From NCBI RefSeq assembly GCF_019145475.1, contig NZ_JAHTKI010000002.1, positions 1 through 64,000 of the forward strand: a stretch of 64,000 bases of DNA, read 5' to 3'. This document shows positions 8,108 to 17,345 of this stretch, in pieces (the stretch's first letter is position 1; every line of letters begins with the position of its first letter). The translations under genes were made by a program, and so were the position numbers. The notes under the pieces are model-generated. The model ran no database searches. It had not been told where the DNA came from and saw nothing but the letters and a program-made list of their open reading frames with translations. Origin of the DNA: Pseudomonas botevensis (GTDB taxonomy: Bacteria > Pseudomonadota > Gammaproteobacteria > Pseudomonadales > Pseudomonadaceae).

Positions 8108-9139
8108 TTATTTACTGGCGTTCAACACAATCCGATACCGCGCCTTGCCGCTGCGCAGGTGATCCACGGCTTCGTTGACCCGGCTCATCGGGAATTCCTC
8201 GACCTGCGGCAGGATCTGATGCCGGGCGCAGAACTCCAGCATGGTCGCCGTGGTGCCGGGCGAGCCAACCGGTGAGGCGGACAGGCTTTTCTGCTGCGGA
8301 ATCAAATTGAACACATGCACCGGAATGGCGTCGGGCACCACGCCGACAAAGTGCAGGCGGCCCTTGCCGCGCAGGGTGGCGAGCATCGCCGTCCAGTCGA
8401 GGTTGGCGTTGGCCGTCACCAGCAGGAAGTCCAGGGTGCCGGCAATGCGTTTCAGCGCATCGCTGTCGGTGGAGGCGACCACGTTATGCGCACCGAGGCG
8501 TTTGGCTTCCTCTTGCTTGCTCAATGACGAGGTGAAGGCGGTGACTTCACAGCCCCAGGCGTTGAGGAAACGCAAGGCCAGATGCCCCAGCCCGCCGATG
8601 CCGACCACGCCGACCCGGTCGGTTGGTTTGATGCCGAACTGCACCAGCGGATTGAACACCGTGGAGCCCGCGCAGAACAGCGGGCCGGCCTTCGCCGGGT
8701 CCAGACCGTCGGGAATCGGCGTTGCCCAGGCCCAGTGCGCACGCAGGTGATCGGCGAAGCCGCCGTTGCTGCCAATGATCGTCGGTTGCACCGTGGTGCA
8801 CAGGTGATGGGAACCGCCCATGCACGAAGAACAATGCATGCAACTGCCCTTGTACCAGCCGATGCCGACCCGCTGGCCGACCTTGAGTCCGCGTGCCTGC
8901 GGGCCGATGCGCACGATGCTGCCCACCACTTCATGGCCGGGGATGAACGGGTACTGGCTGATGCCCCAGTCGTTGTCGATCAGCGACTGGTCGGAATGGC
9001 AGACGCCGCAATATTCCACGGCGACTTCGACTTCCTCGTCTCCCAGCGGGCCGGGATCGTAGCTGTAGCGCTCCAGCGGCGCGCCGGCTGCTGTGGCGGC
9101 CCAGCCGGTGAAGGTCGAGAGTTCGGTGCTGTTGCTCAT
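8108..9139 (-). CDS. zinc-dependent NAD(P) alcohol/aldehyde dehydrogenase
   Basis: A 343-residue medium-chain dehydrogenase of the cinnamyl-alcohol dehydrogenase/YahK type. Catalytic zinc ligands are Cys44 in CGVCHSD and His69-Glu70 in PGHE. The structural zinc site is Cys100, Cys103, Cys106 and Cys114. The nucleotide fold shows GVVGIGGLGHLA. It should interconvert aldehydes and alcohols in the cytoplasm. It is transcribed alone, toward the ABC operon, with its own terminator. A GGAGGTG ribosome site precedes the ATG. Confidence 0.9.
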   Translation of the reverse strand: MSNSTELSTFTGWAATAAGAPLERYSYDPGPLGDEEVEVAVEYCGVCHSDQSLIDNDWGISQYPFIPGHEVVGSIVRIGPQARGLKVGQRVGIGWYKGSCMHCSSCMGGSHHLCTTVQPTIIGSNGGFADHLRAHWAWATPIPDGLDPAKAGPLFCAGSTVFNPLVQFGIKPTDRVGVVGIGGLGHLALRFLNAWGCEVTAFTSSLSKQEEAKRLGAHNVVASTDSDALKRIAGTLDFLLVTANANLDWTAMLATLRGKGRLHFVGVVPDAIPVHVFNLIPQQKSLSASPVGSPGTTATMLEFCARHQILPQVEEFPMSRVNEAVDHLRSGKARYRIVLNASK

Positions 9140-9228
9140 AGGGACACCTCCGGATCAGGAGACCGGGGCCTGGCAGCCCTGGCGCCGCGGACGCAGCGTG
9201 AAGAGTCTAGCGGGTCATCGAGTAATCG

Positions 9229-9462
9229 CTACAGCCAGTTTTCGACGATGCGCCGATCCAGTTCCTCCCAGAGCGCCATGCCCAGCACGCGGGTGGTGTT
9301 CAACCCACGCAGATAGCCACGCAACTGATTGGCGGTATCGCGCACGCGTTCGGCGTCGGTGTCTTTCTGGATCAGCACGGTTTCGTATTCCACCAGATAG
9401 TCGGCCACGCGCTCGCGGAACTCGGGCAATACGGCATCGCGGATCAGATCAAAGGTTCGCAC
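9229..9462 (-). CDS. small conserved-looking helical protein
   Basis: A 77-residue, acidic, mostly helical protein with no signal, membrane segment or cysteine. It starts at a GTG (9462) with GAGGA six bases upstream. It contains an E-Y-E-T-V-L-I-Q-K-D-T-D-A segment and ends in E-N-W-L. I recognise it only as a type of hypothetical protein common in Pseudomonas. No function is proposed. Confidence 0.65.
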   Translation of the reverse strand: MRTFDLIRDAVLPEFRERVADYLVEYETVLIQKDTDAERVRDTANQLRGYLRGLNTTRVLGMALWEELDRRIVENWL

Positions 9463-9624
9463 AAGTCATCCTCGGTTTTTTTCGTTGTATTGAGTGTGTC
9501 GCAGTCTGCACGGGGTTGAACTATCGCTTCAAGTAATAGTGACCATCACCAAACGCAAGTTCTGCTTTGGCGCCGATGAGCGGAAAATCGCCTCCATCGA
9601 AACGCTGCTCAAGGAATTTGCGCG

Positions 9625-10269
9625 ATGAACAGATTGACCCGACTGGCTGTAGTCGCCCTGCTGATGGGCGGGGTTGCAACGATTGCACCGGCTTACGCAG
9701 ACGACACCCAGTCGTGCCACTTTCTACCCATCGCCGGCAGCAGCGCCGGGCTTGCGCACTCGCAAACGGTCGGTGTGCTGTACAGCGAAAACACGCTGGA
9801 CGACCTGCAATACCTTGAGCGCTACCACGATGTGGCAGTGAACGGTGCGAAAGACGCGCTCGATGCGCGGATTCGCGAGGCCTTCGTCAGCAGCTCCGAC
9901 CCGGAACTGGCGATCGACTGGCTGACCCGTTCGCTGCAACAGCAATTTCTCTCGGTGACGGTCTACGCCAGTCTCGATGAACTGGTGCAGGCCAAACCTG
10001 ATCTGGTGGTGATGCTCGACACCCACAACCGCTTGCTGACCCAGCGCAACAGCCAGGTAGAAGCACGCTTCGCCGCGCGCTTCTACGACGCCGGCCTGCA
10101 ATACATCGGCAAGGCCGAAGGGGCGGTCGAGAAGCAGATGCCGTCGGTGTGGGTCCACAACAAGGGAGCGCCGGAGATTGCCGCGCAGATCGAGCAACAA
10201 CGTGATCTGCAACTGAGTGCCTTGAAGCAGTTCGACGATTCGCTCAAGGCCCTGGTGACCGCTGGCTGA
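9625..10269 (+). CDS. secreted protein of unknown function
   Basis: A 214-residue protein with a clear Sec signal peptide (MNRLTRLAVVALLMGG..., cleavage near A-Y-A-D, about residue 25). The mature part is mixed alpha/beta with a VVMLDTH strand and a single Cys shortly after the cleavage site. An AAGGAA ribosome site precedes the ATG. The lipoprotein gene follows 83 bases downstream on the same strand, so they may share a transcript. No family is recognised. Confidence 0.7.
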   Translation: MNRLTRLAVVALLMGGVATIAPAYADDTQSCHFLPIAGSSAGLAHSQTVGVLYSENTLDDLQYLERYHDVAVNGAKDALDARIREAFVSSSDPELAIDWLTRSLQQQFLSVTVYASLDELVQAKPDLVVMLDTHNRLLTQRNSQVEARFAARFYDAGLQYIGKAEGAVEKQMPSVWVHNKGAPEIAAQIEQQRDLQLSALKQFDDSLKALVTAG

Positions 10270-10352
10270 TGGCATGACTCAAAACAGCGACGAAAGCGCC
10301 CGTAACGCCGAACGTCGCTGAGAACCGAACCTTTATTTTCAGGATTTTATCC

Positions 10353-10691
10353 ATGCGTGCTTTTTTTGTTCCCGCCCTGGCGTTTGCCGCTTTGCTGACG
10401 GGGTGTGCTTCGGCACCGAACGACCCGACGCTGACCCTGCAAACCCACAAGACGCCTGCGCAGTACGCCGAATGCGTGGTGCCGAAACTGCAGGGCAGTT
10501 CGCTGAACCCGACGGTGTCCCAGACCCAGCGCAGCTACCGCATCGTGGTGCCGAGCAAAGTCGCGGCGGACAACGTACTGGAGGCTTACAAGGCCCAGGA
10601 TGGTGGCAAGGTGTTCTTGTACGAGCGCCACTTGCTGGCCTCGAGCTTCATGCCTTCGAGTTTTGAACGTGCCGCCCAGGAATGCCTGTAA
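10353..10691 (+). CDS. small lipoprotein
   Basis: A 112-residue protein with a lipoprotein signal ending in LTGC (Cys18), so it is lipidated. The mature part has two more Cys, one in A-E-C-V and one in the final E-C-L, that could pair. AGGA lies upstream of the ATG. The residue after the Cys is Ala, which favours sorting to the outer membrane under the +2 rule. Function unknown. Confidence 0.75.
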   Translation: MRAFFVPALAFAALLTGCASAPNDPTLTLQTHKTPAQYAECVVPKLQGSSLNPTVSQTQRSYRIVVPSKVAADNVLEAYKAQDGGKVFLYERHLLASSFMPSSFERAAQECL

Positions 10692-10745
10692 CCGCTGAAC
10701 GTTTTTGAAGATGCTCCTTTGGTTGGCCGCAACCAACCAATTTTT

Positions 10746-10773
10746 TGCCCCGCGCCATGCGGGGCTTTTTTTT
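10746..10773 (+). terminator. Rho-independent terminator
   Basis: GCCCCGC-GCCAT-GCGGGGC followed by eight T residues. It ends the 9625-10691 gene pair. Confidence 0.9.
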
Positions 10774-10861
10774 GCCTGGCGTTTTTCATGGGCAAGCGAG
10801 CGCTGGATCGGCAGCTACGCTGGTGGGGTTACGAACCCGCAAGCAAGGGAGCACGAACATC

Positions 10862-11242
10862 ATGAGTGAAGAGCAGCAAGGCCCGGCTTCGGCGCTGATC
10901 GACGCCAGAATCAAGGAGCTGGGCGACTGGCGCGGCCAAATGCTGGCCGAGATCCGGGCGATCATCCATGGGGCGGATGCCGAGGTGGTCGAGGAGTGGA
11001 AGTGGCGGGGCGTGCCGGTCTGGTCACGGCACGGAATCATCTGCACGGGGGAGACTTACAAGTCGGCGGTGAAGATGACATTCGCCAAGGGGGCCGCGCT
11101 GAAAGATCCGTCGAAACTGTTCAACGCCAGCCTCGAAGGCAATACCCGGCGCGCGATTGATTTTCACGAAGGCGACAGCATCGATGCCCAGGCGTTGAAA
11201 ACGCTGGTGCGTGCGGCAATTGAGTTGAATAAAAAGAAATGA
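10862..11242 (+). CDS. DUF1801 domain protein
   Basis: A 126-residue cytosolic protein of the DUF1801 type, recognisable by E-E-W-K-W-R-G-V-P-V-W-S, then T-Y-K-S-A-V-K-M-T-F and N-A-S-L-E-G. The family has a YdhG-like fold and no firmly known reaction. The ATG at 10862 is chosen because AAGGGA lies at a workable distance. An upstream frame extension would run through the preceding terminator. It is a single gene. Confidence 0.8.
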   Translation: MSEEQQGPASALIDARIKELGDWRGQMLAEIRAIIHGADAEVVEEWKWRGVPVWSRHGIICTGETYKSAVKMTFAKGAALKDPSKLFNASLEGNTRRAIDFHEGDSIDAQALKTLVRAAIELNKKK

Positions 11243-11300
11243 ATCTGACCACTTGAACAAGTGATCTGGAGGATTTTGCGGAGGGAGGAGATAGAGAAAA

Positions 11301-11375
11301 TGGCAGGGGCGGCTGGATTCGAACCAACGCATGGCAGGATCAAAACCTGCTGCCTTACCGCTTGGCGACGCCCCT
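11301..11375 (-). tRNA. tRNA-Gln(UUG), CCA encoded
   Basis: Read on the minus strand, the 75 bases fold as a cloverleaf: 7-bp acceptor stem AGGGGCG/CGCCCCT, D arm GCCAAGCGGTAAGGC, anticodon stem GCAGG/CCTGC with loop TTTTGAT (anticodon TTG), T arm with GTTGG-TTCGAAT-CCAGC, and a discriminator G plus CCA. The D arm and the T loop match bacterial tRNA-Gln. CAA codons would be read by it. Confidence 0.97.
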
Positions 11376-11572
11376 GAAGCTTTTGCCGCAGTCCCGAAGG
11401 GTCTGCTGCAAGAACGGGCGGAAATTTACCAACATTCGAGGCGTCTGGGAACCCCCGAAGGCAAATAAATTTCATGGAAAACAGCTACTTATTTTCCGAA
11501 CCGGCCGAAATGCAGGTTTTGCCGCCGATTTGCTCCGGCAAACCCGACGCAAAACCTGCAAGCGGACCACCC

Positions 11573-11800
11573 TCAATTGCCGTCCGCCACCTTGCGCTCG
11601 ATCTCGTCGACCTTGCGTTGCAACGCTTCGGCGTCCTGTTCCTTGGTGCGGGTGGAAGAGGGCGTGATGACCTCGTCCACGGCTGCGGTAGCGCGATCCG
11701 GGTCCGTCAGATCCCGTTCCACGACATTCACCGGTTTACCCGAGGTATCGGTGGGCGGGGCATTGGACGGGGCGGTGGATGAGCGGTCGTCGTTGTTCAT
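11573..11800 (-). CDS. small disordered protein with C-terminal coiled coil
   Basis: A 75-residue acidic protein. The first 50 residues are rich in Ser, Thr, Pro and Asp and look disordered, and residues of about 52-75 form a heptad-like charged helix (K-E-Q-D-A-E-A-L-Q-R-K-V-D-E-I-E). GGAGGA precedes the ATG, so translation is likely. No signal or membrane segment. No family or function recognised. Confidence 0.65.
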   Translation of the reverse strand: MNNDDRSSTAPSNAPPTDTSGKPVNVVERDLTDPDRATAAVDEVITPSSTRTKEQDAEALQRKVDEIERKVADGN

Positions 11801-12006
11801 GATGCTGTCCTCCGTAGGTTTAAACGTTGGATGCAGCGGCAGAACGCGAGTTCGAGTTTTTTACCGGCCGCCCCGGCCTTGAGGACAGAAAGCGCATCTT
11901 GCGGACCGATCGCGCAGGCATTTGATTCGCGAGGCAACTTGTCACAATCGGTATTTTTTCATTGCCGATAGTGATCAGCCCAACGCGTTTTCAATGAGGC
12001 TGCATC

Positions 12007-13929
12007 GTGTTTCAACGTCTTCTGTGTTCGCTGTCCGTCCTGAGCCTGTCCATCGCCGCCGCCCAGGCCGCCGACGATTCCACCGCCCTCAATACCCCGC
12101 GCCTGACCGGGATCGACAACTTTCGCGACATCGCCGGCACCACCACCGCCTACGCCACGGCTCACGACGGCATCATGCGCGCCGGGGTGTTCTATCGCTC
12201 CAATGCGTTGACGCCGACCGCCTCGGACCTGACGACCCTCAACGGTCTGGGCATCAAGGCCATCTACGACCTGCGCACGCCCAGCGAAATCGCGGCCACC
12301 CCCGATACCCTGATCAGCGGCGCGACCTACCAGAACATCGACATCATCGGCAGCGCCACGTCCGGCGCCAACATCACCACTGTTTCGTTCAAAAGCGCCG
12401 CCGATGCTATCGCGATGATGCAGCAGACCAACCGCGCGTTCGTCAGCGATGCCGGCATGCGCAGTCAATTCAGCGTGCTGTTCAATGAACTGGCCCGGGT
12501 CGATGGCGCGGCGCTGTTCCATTGCACCGCCGGCAAGGATCGCACCGGCTGGACCGCTGCCGTGTTGCAGAGCATCGCCGGGGTCGACAGCGCGACCATC
12601 ATGAACAACTACCTGGCGACCAACGATTACACCGCCGCCCGTGTGGCCGCGACCTTGAAGGCATTGCCGCCGAGCATGGCGACGGTTTATGCGCCGTTGC
12701 TGGGTGTCGAGGCCAGTTACCTGCAAGCGGGCCTGGATCAGGTCACCGCGCAATACGGCAGCATGGACAACTACCTCAAGCAAGGGCTGGGATTGTCCCA
12801 GGAAACCCTTTACGTGCTGCGCGGCAAAATGGTCGAGTACAACAGTCTGCCCGGCCAGGCGGGTCTGGTCGGCAACGCCGCTGCCGGCGCGCAGTTGTTG
12901 CAGCAGTTGCAGAACAGCGACCTGTCGGGCACCTACAGCGCCTACAATTACTACCTGCAATCGGCGATCGACGGCGGCAGCCTGGGAGGCGTCGAGTCCA
13001 CGGTCGGCGGTCAGGTGCACGCCGATGCGGCGAGTTACCTGCTGCGTCAGGACGCGATGATCGAGCAGGCCGCCGCGCCCTACGCCAGCGGCACTGACCT
13101 TAAGGTCGGCCAATATCGCCTCTGGACGACGGCGCTCGCCGGTTATCTGGGCACCGACGGTTCGTCCCACGCCGCCAGCAGCAATGAACACAGCCAGGGC
13201 ATGATGGTGGGCGTCACCCGGCGTTTCAGCGAACAACTCAGCGCCCATGGCGGTTTCGGCTACAGCAAGGGCAGCGTCGGCGGGGCCGGTGGCGAGGCGG
13301 ATACCGATTACACCTTCCTCGCACTGGGCGCACGTTTCGCCCCCAATGGACTGGAGCGCGGGCTGTTTGTCGACGCCGATGCCAGCGCCGGTTACATCGA
13401 CTACGACAGCAAGCGCGACCTCGGCGCTGGCCTGGGTTCTGCCAAGGGCAACAGCCACGGCAACCTGACCGGCGCAACGCTGGCGCTGGGTTACCGTTTG
13501 CCGGTCGATGGCGTGACCCTCGAACCGCGCCTCGGTATGCGGATCAGCCGCGTGGACCTGGCCGGTTTCAAGGAAAAGGGCAGCGAACTGGCGCTCGATG
13601 TCGATGACCTGCAGCAAACCCGTCGCAGTGCCGTCGCCGATCTGAATGCGTCATTCGCACCGGTGACGATGGGGGCCTGGCAACTGGTGCCCGGTGTTCG
13701 CGTCGGTTACGAACATGTGCTGGGAGACCATGAGGTCGACAGCGAAGGCCATCTGTTGGGGCTGGATATCGAACAGCACGCGGCGTTCGATAACCGCGAC
13801 CAGTTCAGTGGCGCGGTGAACGTCATGGCCAATCTTGGCCCGCTGAGCGTGGGGGCCGAAGTCGGTGCCAGTGGGGGCGGTGACAGCCATGGCTTTGCTG
13901 GCAGCCTCAAGGCCAGCTACCTGTTCTGA
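12007..13929 (+). CDS. tyrosine-phosphatase domain fused to an autotransporter barrel
   Basis: A 640-residue two-domain protein. Residues 1-21 are a Sec signal peptide. Residues of about 30-260 match the Y_phosphatase3 group: the N-terminal NFRDIAG motif, F-Y-R-S-N-A-L, D-L-R-T-P-S-E, and the P-loop HCTAGKDRTG with nucleophile Cys173 and Arg179. From about residue 365 to the end is an autotransporter-type beta barrel made of alternating strands, ending in S-Y-L-F with the terminal Phe needed for outer-membrane insertion. The phosphatase would thus be carried to the cell surface. The start is a GTG at 12007, and no in-frame ATG is close by. There is no beta-helix passenger as in classical autotransporters. 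Substrate (phosphoprotein, phosphoinositide or sugar phosphate) unknown. Confidence 0.85.
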   Translation: MFQRLLCSLSVLSLSIAAAQAADDSTALNTPRLTGIDNFRDIAGTTTAYATAHDGIMRAGVFYRSNALTPTASDLTTLNGLGIKAIYDLRTPSEIAATPDTLISGATYQNIDIIGSATSGANITTVSFKSAADAIAMMQQTNRAFVSDAGMRSQFSVLFNELARVDGAALFHCTAGKDRTGWTAAVLQSIAGVDSATIMNNYLATNDYTAARVAATLKALPPSMATVYAPLLGVEASYLQAGLDQVTAQYGSMDNYLKQGLGLSQETLYVLRGKMVEYNSLPGQAGLVGNAAAGAQLLQQLQNSDLSGTYSAYNYYLQSAIDGGSLGGVESTVGGQVHADAASYLLRQDAMIEQAAAPYASGTDLKVGQYRLWTTALAGYLGTDGSSHAASSNEHSQGMMVGVTRRFSEQLSAHGGFGYSKGSVGGAGGEADTDYTFLALGARFAPNGLERGLFVDADASAGYIDYDSKRDLGAGLGSAKGNSHGNLTGATLALGYRLPVDGVTLEPRLGMRISRVDLAGFKEKGSELALDVDDLQQTRRSAVADLNASFAPVTMGAWQLVPGVRVGYEHVLGDHEVDSEGHLLGLDIEQHAAFDNRDQFSGAVNVMANLGPLSVGAEVGASGGGDSHGFAGSLKASYLF

Positions 13930-13937
13930 CCGGCCAG

Positions 13938-13972
13938 CGGTGGCGAGGAAGCGAGGTTCTTCGCCACCGTTT
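13938..13972. terminator. hairpin between convergent genes
   Basis: CGGTGGCGA and TCGCCACCG form a 9-bp stem with a 14-base loop, followed on the plus strand by TTT. It lies between the phosphatase-autotransporter gene and the convergent AraC gene and probably serves the former. The T-run is short. Confidence 0.6.
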
Positions 13973-14898
13973 CAACGCAGTCCTTTGCGGACATCTGCCG
14001 GACTGACGCCGTAAGCACGCTGAAAATACTGACAAAACCTGCCGACATTGCTGAACCCGTATTGCAGCGCCACCTCGCTCACCGACGACACCGTGCCTAG
14101 CGCCAATGCCTCACGGGCACGCGCCAGCCGCACCTGCCGCTGATACGCGACAATCGAAGTCCCCGTAAACCGCCGAAACCCGTCCTGCAAGGCGCGCAGA
14201 CTGACGTTGCTCAACTGCGCCAGATCCGTACCGCTGACCAGGTGCTGCGGATGCGCCTGGATGTATTCGATCGCCTGTTTCACATGTCGGGGCGCAATCA
14301 TCGGCTGTGGATGGCGCAACGCTTCGCTGAAATTGTGCGGCCAGGCTTCCAGCACCGCATCCACCAGCATCTCGCGCAGGCGTGACGGCAGCAGGGTGCC
14401 AGCGCTCATCAGCAGGTCGAACTCGGTGCCGGTCGCCAGGTCGATCAGCGCACGGATGCCCTGGCACGCCGCGCTGTCGAGATTGACCTTGGGTTCGAAC
14501 TGCAGCTTTTGCAGGATCGGCCTGCCGAGCAGCGTCGACAGGCGCTCGGTGAGAATCCGGCGGCCAATCGACATGCCGCGATGGGCGTGATCGTCGATGA
14601 AACGCATCGAACGCAGTTCGGCCTTGTCAACGGCCAGCCCGACCTGCGTCGTGCCCAGCGATTCGGTGGCGTGGTTGAAGAGGATTTTGCCGGCGCTGGG
14701 AATGACAAACGTCACTTCATCGAACGGCAGCGGAAATTCGACGGCGAAATCGCCGCGATAGTGCATGCGCCGGAAACTCACGTCTTCGTAGCGGCCATAC
14801 ACGCCGCCAATGACGATGTTCTTGGGCGGTGGCGGAGAGTCGCCGTAGCGGTTGCCGAACATTTTGGAGAACAGGGCGCCGAAGTCGTCGCAGTTCAT
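13972..14898 (-). CDS. AraC-family regulator
   Basis: A 308-residue regulator. The N-terminal two thirds look like the AraC_binding_2 sensor (F-P-L-P-F-D-E-V-T-F-V-I-P-S, then F-N-H-A). The C-terminal 100 residues hold the two helix-turn-helix motifs, including L-A-Q-L-S-N-V-S-L-R-A-L-Q and the Y-G-F-S-N-V-G-R-F-C-Q-Y-F-Q signature. ATG at 14898 is taken as start, and a GTG at 14946 in frame would add 16 residues. Neither has a clear ribosome site. It is convergent to the phosphatase-autotransporter gene, and its target is not evident. Confidence 0.85.
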   Translation of the reverse strand: MNCDDFGALFSKMFGNRYGDSPPPPKNIVIGGVYGRYEDVSFRRMHYRGDFAVEFPLPFDEVTFVIPSAGKILFNHATESLGTTQVGLAVDKAELRSMRFIDDHAHRGMSIGRRILTERLSTLLGRPILQKLQFEPKVNLDSAACQGIRALIDLATGTEFDLLMSAGTLLPSRLREMLVDAVLEAWPHNFSEALRHPQPMIAPRHVKQAIEYIQAHPQHLVSGTDLAQLSNVSLRALQDGFRRFTGTSIVAYQRQVRLARAREALALGTVSSVSEVALQYGFSNVGRFCQYFQRAYGVSPADVRKGLR

Positions 14899-15017
14899 GT
14901 CATTGGATCTGAGGATGATGTGCTGTCGCGTCGTGCCTGAGTACACCTGAGGTCGCCTTGGCTATGTGCGGGTCGGACAAACGCCGGGACGTTAGCAGGC
15001 AGAAATGACAGATTCGT

Positions 15018-15099
15018 GACTGGCAGGCCGGCGGGCCTGCCAGTGTTCGCGGGCGGTCGGCATCAGGCCGACAGTGACCATGCCCATTCAAGGGCATGG
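15018..15099. repeat. two palindromes in the intergenic region
   Basis: CTGGCAGGCC-GGCG-GGCCTGCCAG at 15020-15043 and CCATGCCC-ATTCAA-GGGCATGG at 15078-15099 are perfect inverted repeats in the 241-base gap between two minus-strand genes. The second lies just beyond the histidine kinase stop. They may end that operon's transcript, although no T-run follows either. Confidence 0.5.
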
Positions 15100-15139
15100 A
15101 CGGGTCAGGATGAAAAATTCGTCAAATTCGCTTAATTGA

Positions 15140-16519
15140 TTAGCCCGCGGCCGGGCCCGCATTGATCCGCAGTTCGGCACACAGTCCGCCCTGAGGGCGG
15201 TTGTAGAGTTGCAGCGTGCTGCCGAGCTTGTTGACGATCATCTGCACGATCGCCAATCCCAGGCCTGCACCATTGGCATGGCCCTGGCTGTAGAAACGCT
15301 CGAACAACCGCGCGTAGTCCTGTTCGTCGATACCCGGACCTGCGTCTTCGACGCTGATGCATGCGGCGCCGCAGGGGTGGGGGGCGACCTGAACCCGGAC
15401 TTCGCTGCCGGGCGGCGCGAAGTTGAGCGCGTTGGTTACCAGGTTCTGCAAGGCGATGGCGAGGGCCACCGGATCGGTTTCGACCGGGCAATGCTGGTCG
15501 CTGTCGAGGATCAGATCGACGTTTTTGGCCAAGGCCAGTGGTGTTAACTCGGCAAGTTCTTCACGCACCAGCGCGGTCAGCTCGACCCGGGTTTTTTCCG
15601 CCGCCGCCAGGCGCGGTTCGATGCGGGCCATGGTCAGCAACTGACTGGCGATACGCGTGGCGCGATCCACGGCGCTGACCAGAAACTCCAGCGCCTCGGC
15701 CTGTTGCTGCGCACTGGTGGCCAGTTGCGCGTTCTGTGCATGGATGCGCAGGATCGCCAGCGGTGTGCGCAGCTCGTGGGCCGCATCGGCGATAAAACGC
15801 CGCTCCCGTGCCAGCAGGTCATCGATCTGCTGCAACAGGCGGTTGAGCGCGGTTTGCATCGGTTCGAGATCGTTAGGCAGAGGACTCAGGTGCAACGGCT
15901 TGAGGGTGTCGGTGTCGCGACCCCGGATTGACTGGGCCATGACCCGCAACGGTTGCAAGCCCCAGCCGATGGTCAGCCAGATCAACGTCGCCAGCAACGG
16001 CACGCCGATCAGGCTTGGCCACAGTGTGTGGCCGACGATGCGCTGGATCAGATCCTGCCGGATGTCATCCCGTTCGCCGACCCAGATCAGCAGCCCCTGT
16101 TGCGTATCCTTGAGCAGAAACGCGCACCAGTCTCGACCGTTTTCCATCAGGTCATGGGAGCCGAGGGTGGCCGGCGGTTGATCGAGCAGCGGCGCCTCAG
16201 CCGAGCGCACCAGCAACTGGCCGTCGTTGCGCCAGACCTGAAAGGTCAAACGCGTCTCGTAGGGATGTAACGCCTCGCCATCGTCCATCCGGCTCATGGC
16301 CTCATCGAAGGCGCGATGCAGGCGATCCCAGTCGTTATCGTCGGGATCGCGCTGGGCCAGCACGCCTTGCAGCAGGCGCGCACTCTGCGCCAGTTGGGCG
16401 TCGTAGATCTCTTCGATTTCGTGGTGGCTGTAACGCACCACCAGCCATGAAATCAGCACATCGCCGATCAACACCAGAATCAGCACCGGCACCAGAATCC
16501 GCGCACGTATGGACATCAT
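15140..16519 (-). CDS. sensor histidine kinase, PmrB/QseC-like
   Basis: A 459-residue inner-membrane kinase. Transmembrane segments are at about 7-28 and 165-187, enclosing a periplasmic domain of about 135 residues. A HAMP segment follows, then the H-box ADAAHELRTPL with phosphoacceptor His248, the N-box LQNLVTNALNFAPPGS, G1 DAGPGI and G2 GAGLGLAIV. Its ATG overlaps the stop of the response regulator gene (ATGATG), so the pair is translated together. The order regulator-kinase and the length fit the QseBC/PmrAB type. The adjacent divergent PepSY and cytochrome b561 genes are the probable regulon. The signal is unknown. Confidence 0.9.
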   Translation of the reverse strand: MMSIRARILVPVLILVLIGDVLISWLVVRYSHHEIEEIYDAQLAQSARLLQGVLAQRDPDDNDWDRLHRAFDEAMSRMDDGEALHPYETRLTFQVWRNDGQLLVRSAEAPLLDQPPATLGSHDLMENGRDWCAFLLKDTQQGLLIWVGERDDIRQDLIQRIVGHTLWPSLIGVPLLATLIWLTIGWGLQPLRVMAQSIRGRDTDTLKPLHLSPLPNDLEPMQTALNRLLQQIDDLLARERRFIADAAHELRTPLAILRIHAQNAQLATSAQQQAEALEFLVSAVDRATRIASQLLTMARIEPRLAAAEKTRVELTALVREELAELTPLALAKNVDLILDSDQHCPVETDPVALAIALQNLVTNALNFAPPGSEVRVQVAPHPCGAACISVEDAGPGIDEQDYARLFERFYSQGHANGAGLGLAIVQMIVNKLGSTLQLYNRPQGGLCAELRINAGPAAG

Positions 16520-17178
16520 GGCTTGAGTTCCACGACGTAGCCGACGCCGCGTACGGTGCGGATCAGTTCGGCGCAAAGCTTTTTACGCAGATTATGGATC
16601 AGTACCTCCAGCGTGTTGCTCTCGACCCGTTCCTGCCAGCCGTACAGCGTGCGGGACAGACGTTCGCGGGTGACGACCTTGCCGGGGCGGACCATCAATT
16701 GATGGAGCAGCTGATACTCCATCGGCGTCATCACCACGTCGTTTCCTCGCCACGTGACCTGCTGGCTGACGGGGTCGAGGCAGACGCCGGCATGTTCCAG
16801 CACCGGTTGCGCACGCCCCTGGCTGCGCCGCAACAAGGCACGGATACGGGCCTTGAGTTCGTCGACATCGAACGGTTTGATCAGGTAGTCGTCGGCTCCG
16901 GCATCCAGCCCGGCGATGCGTTCTGCGGTGCCGTCGCGCGCGGTGAGGATCAGCACCGGCAGATCCTGCTGGCTGCTGCGCAACTGTTGCAGCAGCGTCA
17001 GGCCATCGAGCTTCGGCAGGCCGAGATCCAGCAGCAACAGGTCGAAGCTCTCGCTGCGCAAGGCATGCAAGGCACTGGCGCCGTCCTGCAGCCAGTCGAG
17101 GGTGTAACCCTCGTTGCTCAGGGCAACGCGGATGCCCTGGATGAGGGCGAGGTCATCTTCGACCAGAAGTAGGCGCAT
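16516..17178 (-). CDS. OmpR-family response regulator, PmrA/QseB-like
   Basis: A 220-residue regulator. The receiver domain has the acidic pocket E-D-D near the start, phosphoacceptor Asp51 in LLLLDLGLP, and the late Lys in LIKPF. The C-terminal winged helix has the ending I-R-T-V-R-G-V-G-Y-V typical of OmpR-type proteins. The ATG at 17178 begins M-R-L-L-L-V-E-D-D; upstream in-frame starts would only add an unrelated leader. It diverges from the PepSY gene at 17346, whose promoter it likely controls. This is inferred from position. Confidence 0.9.
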   Translation of the reverse strand: MRLLLVEDDLALIQGIRVALSNEGYTLDWLQDGASALHALRSESFDLLLLDLGLPKLDGLTLLQQLRSSQQDLPVLILTARDGTAERIAGLDAGADDYLIKPFDVDELKARIRALLRRSQGRAQPVLEHAGVCLDPVSQQVTWRGNDVVMTPMEYQLLHQLMVRPGKVVTRERLSRTLYGWQERVESNTLEVLIHNLRKKLCAELIRTVRGVGYVVELKP

Positions 17179-17345
17179 GGTGGTGCTCGCAAGGCAATCG
17201 ATGGCGTGACGGCGCAATCATGCCGTCCGCGCGGGCGTCATGGCAGTTCTGACATCGGTAAAGATGTAACGGCGCGTTGCCAACTAAGGTTTCACTAAGG
17301 TTGCTTTCGCACAGTGGAGCTTTCCCGTCCCGTGAGAGTGTTTCC

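Noticed and set aside
11922..12488. Plus-strand frame overlapping the start of the phosphatase-autotransporter gene
   Set aside because: It is a different frame with Arg/His-rich sequence. The overlapping frame has a signal peptide and the phosphatase motifs.
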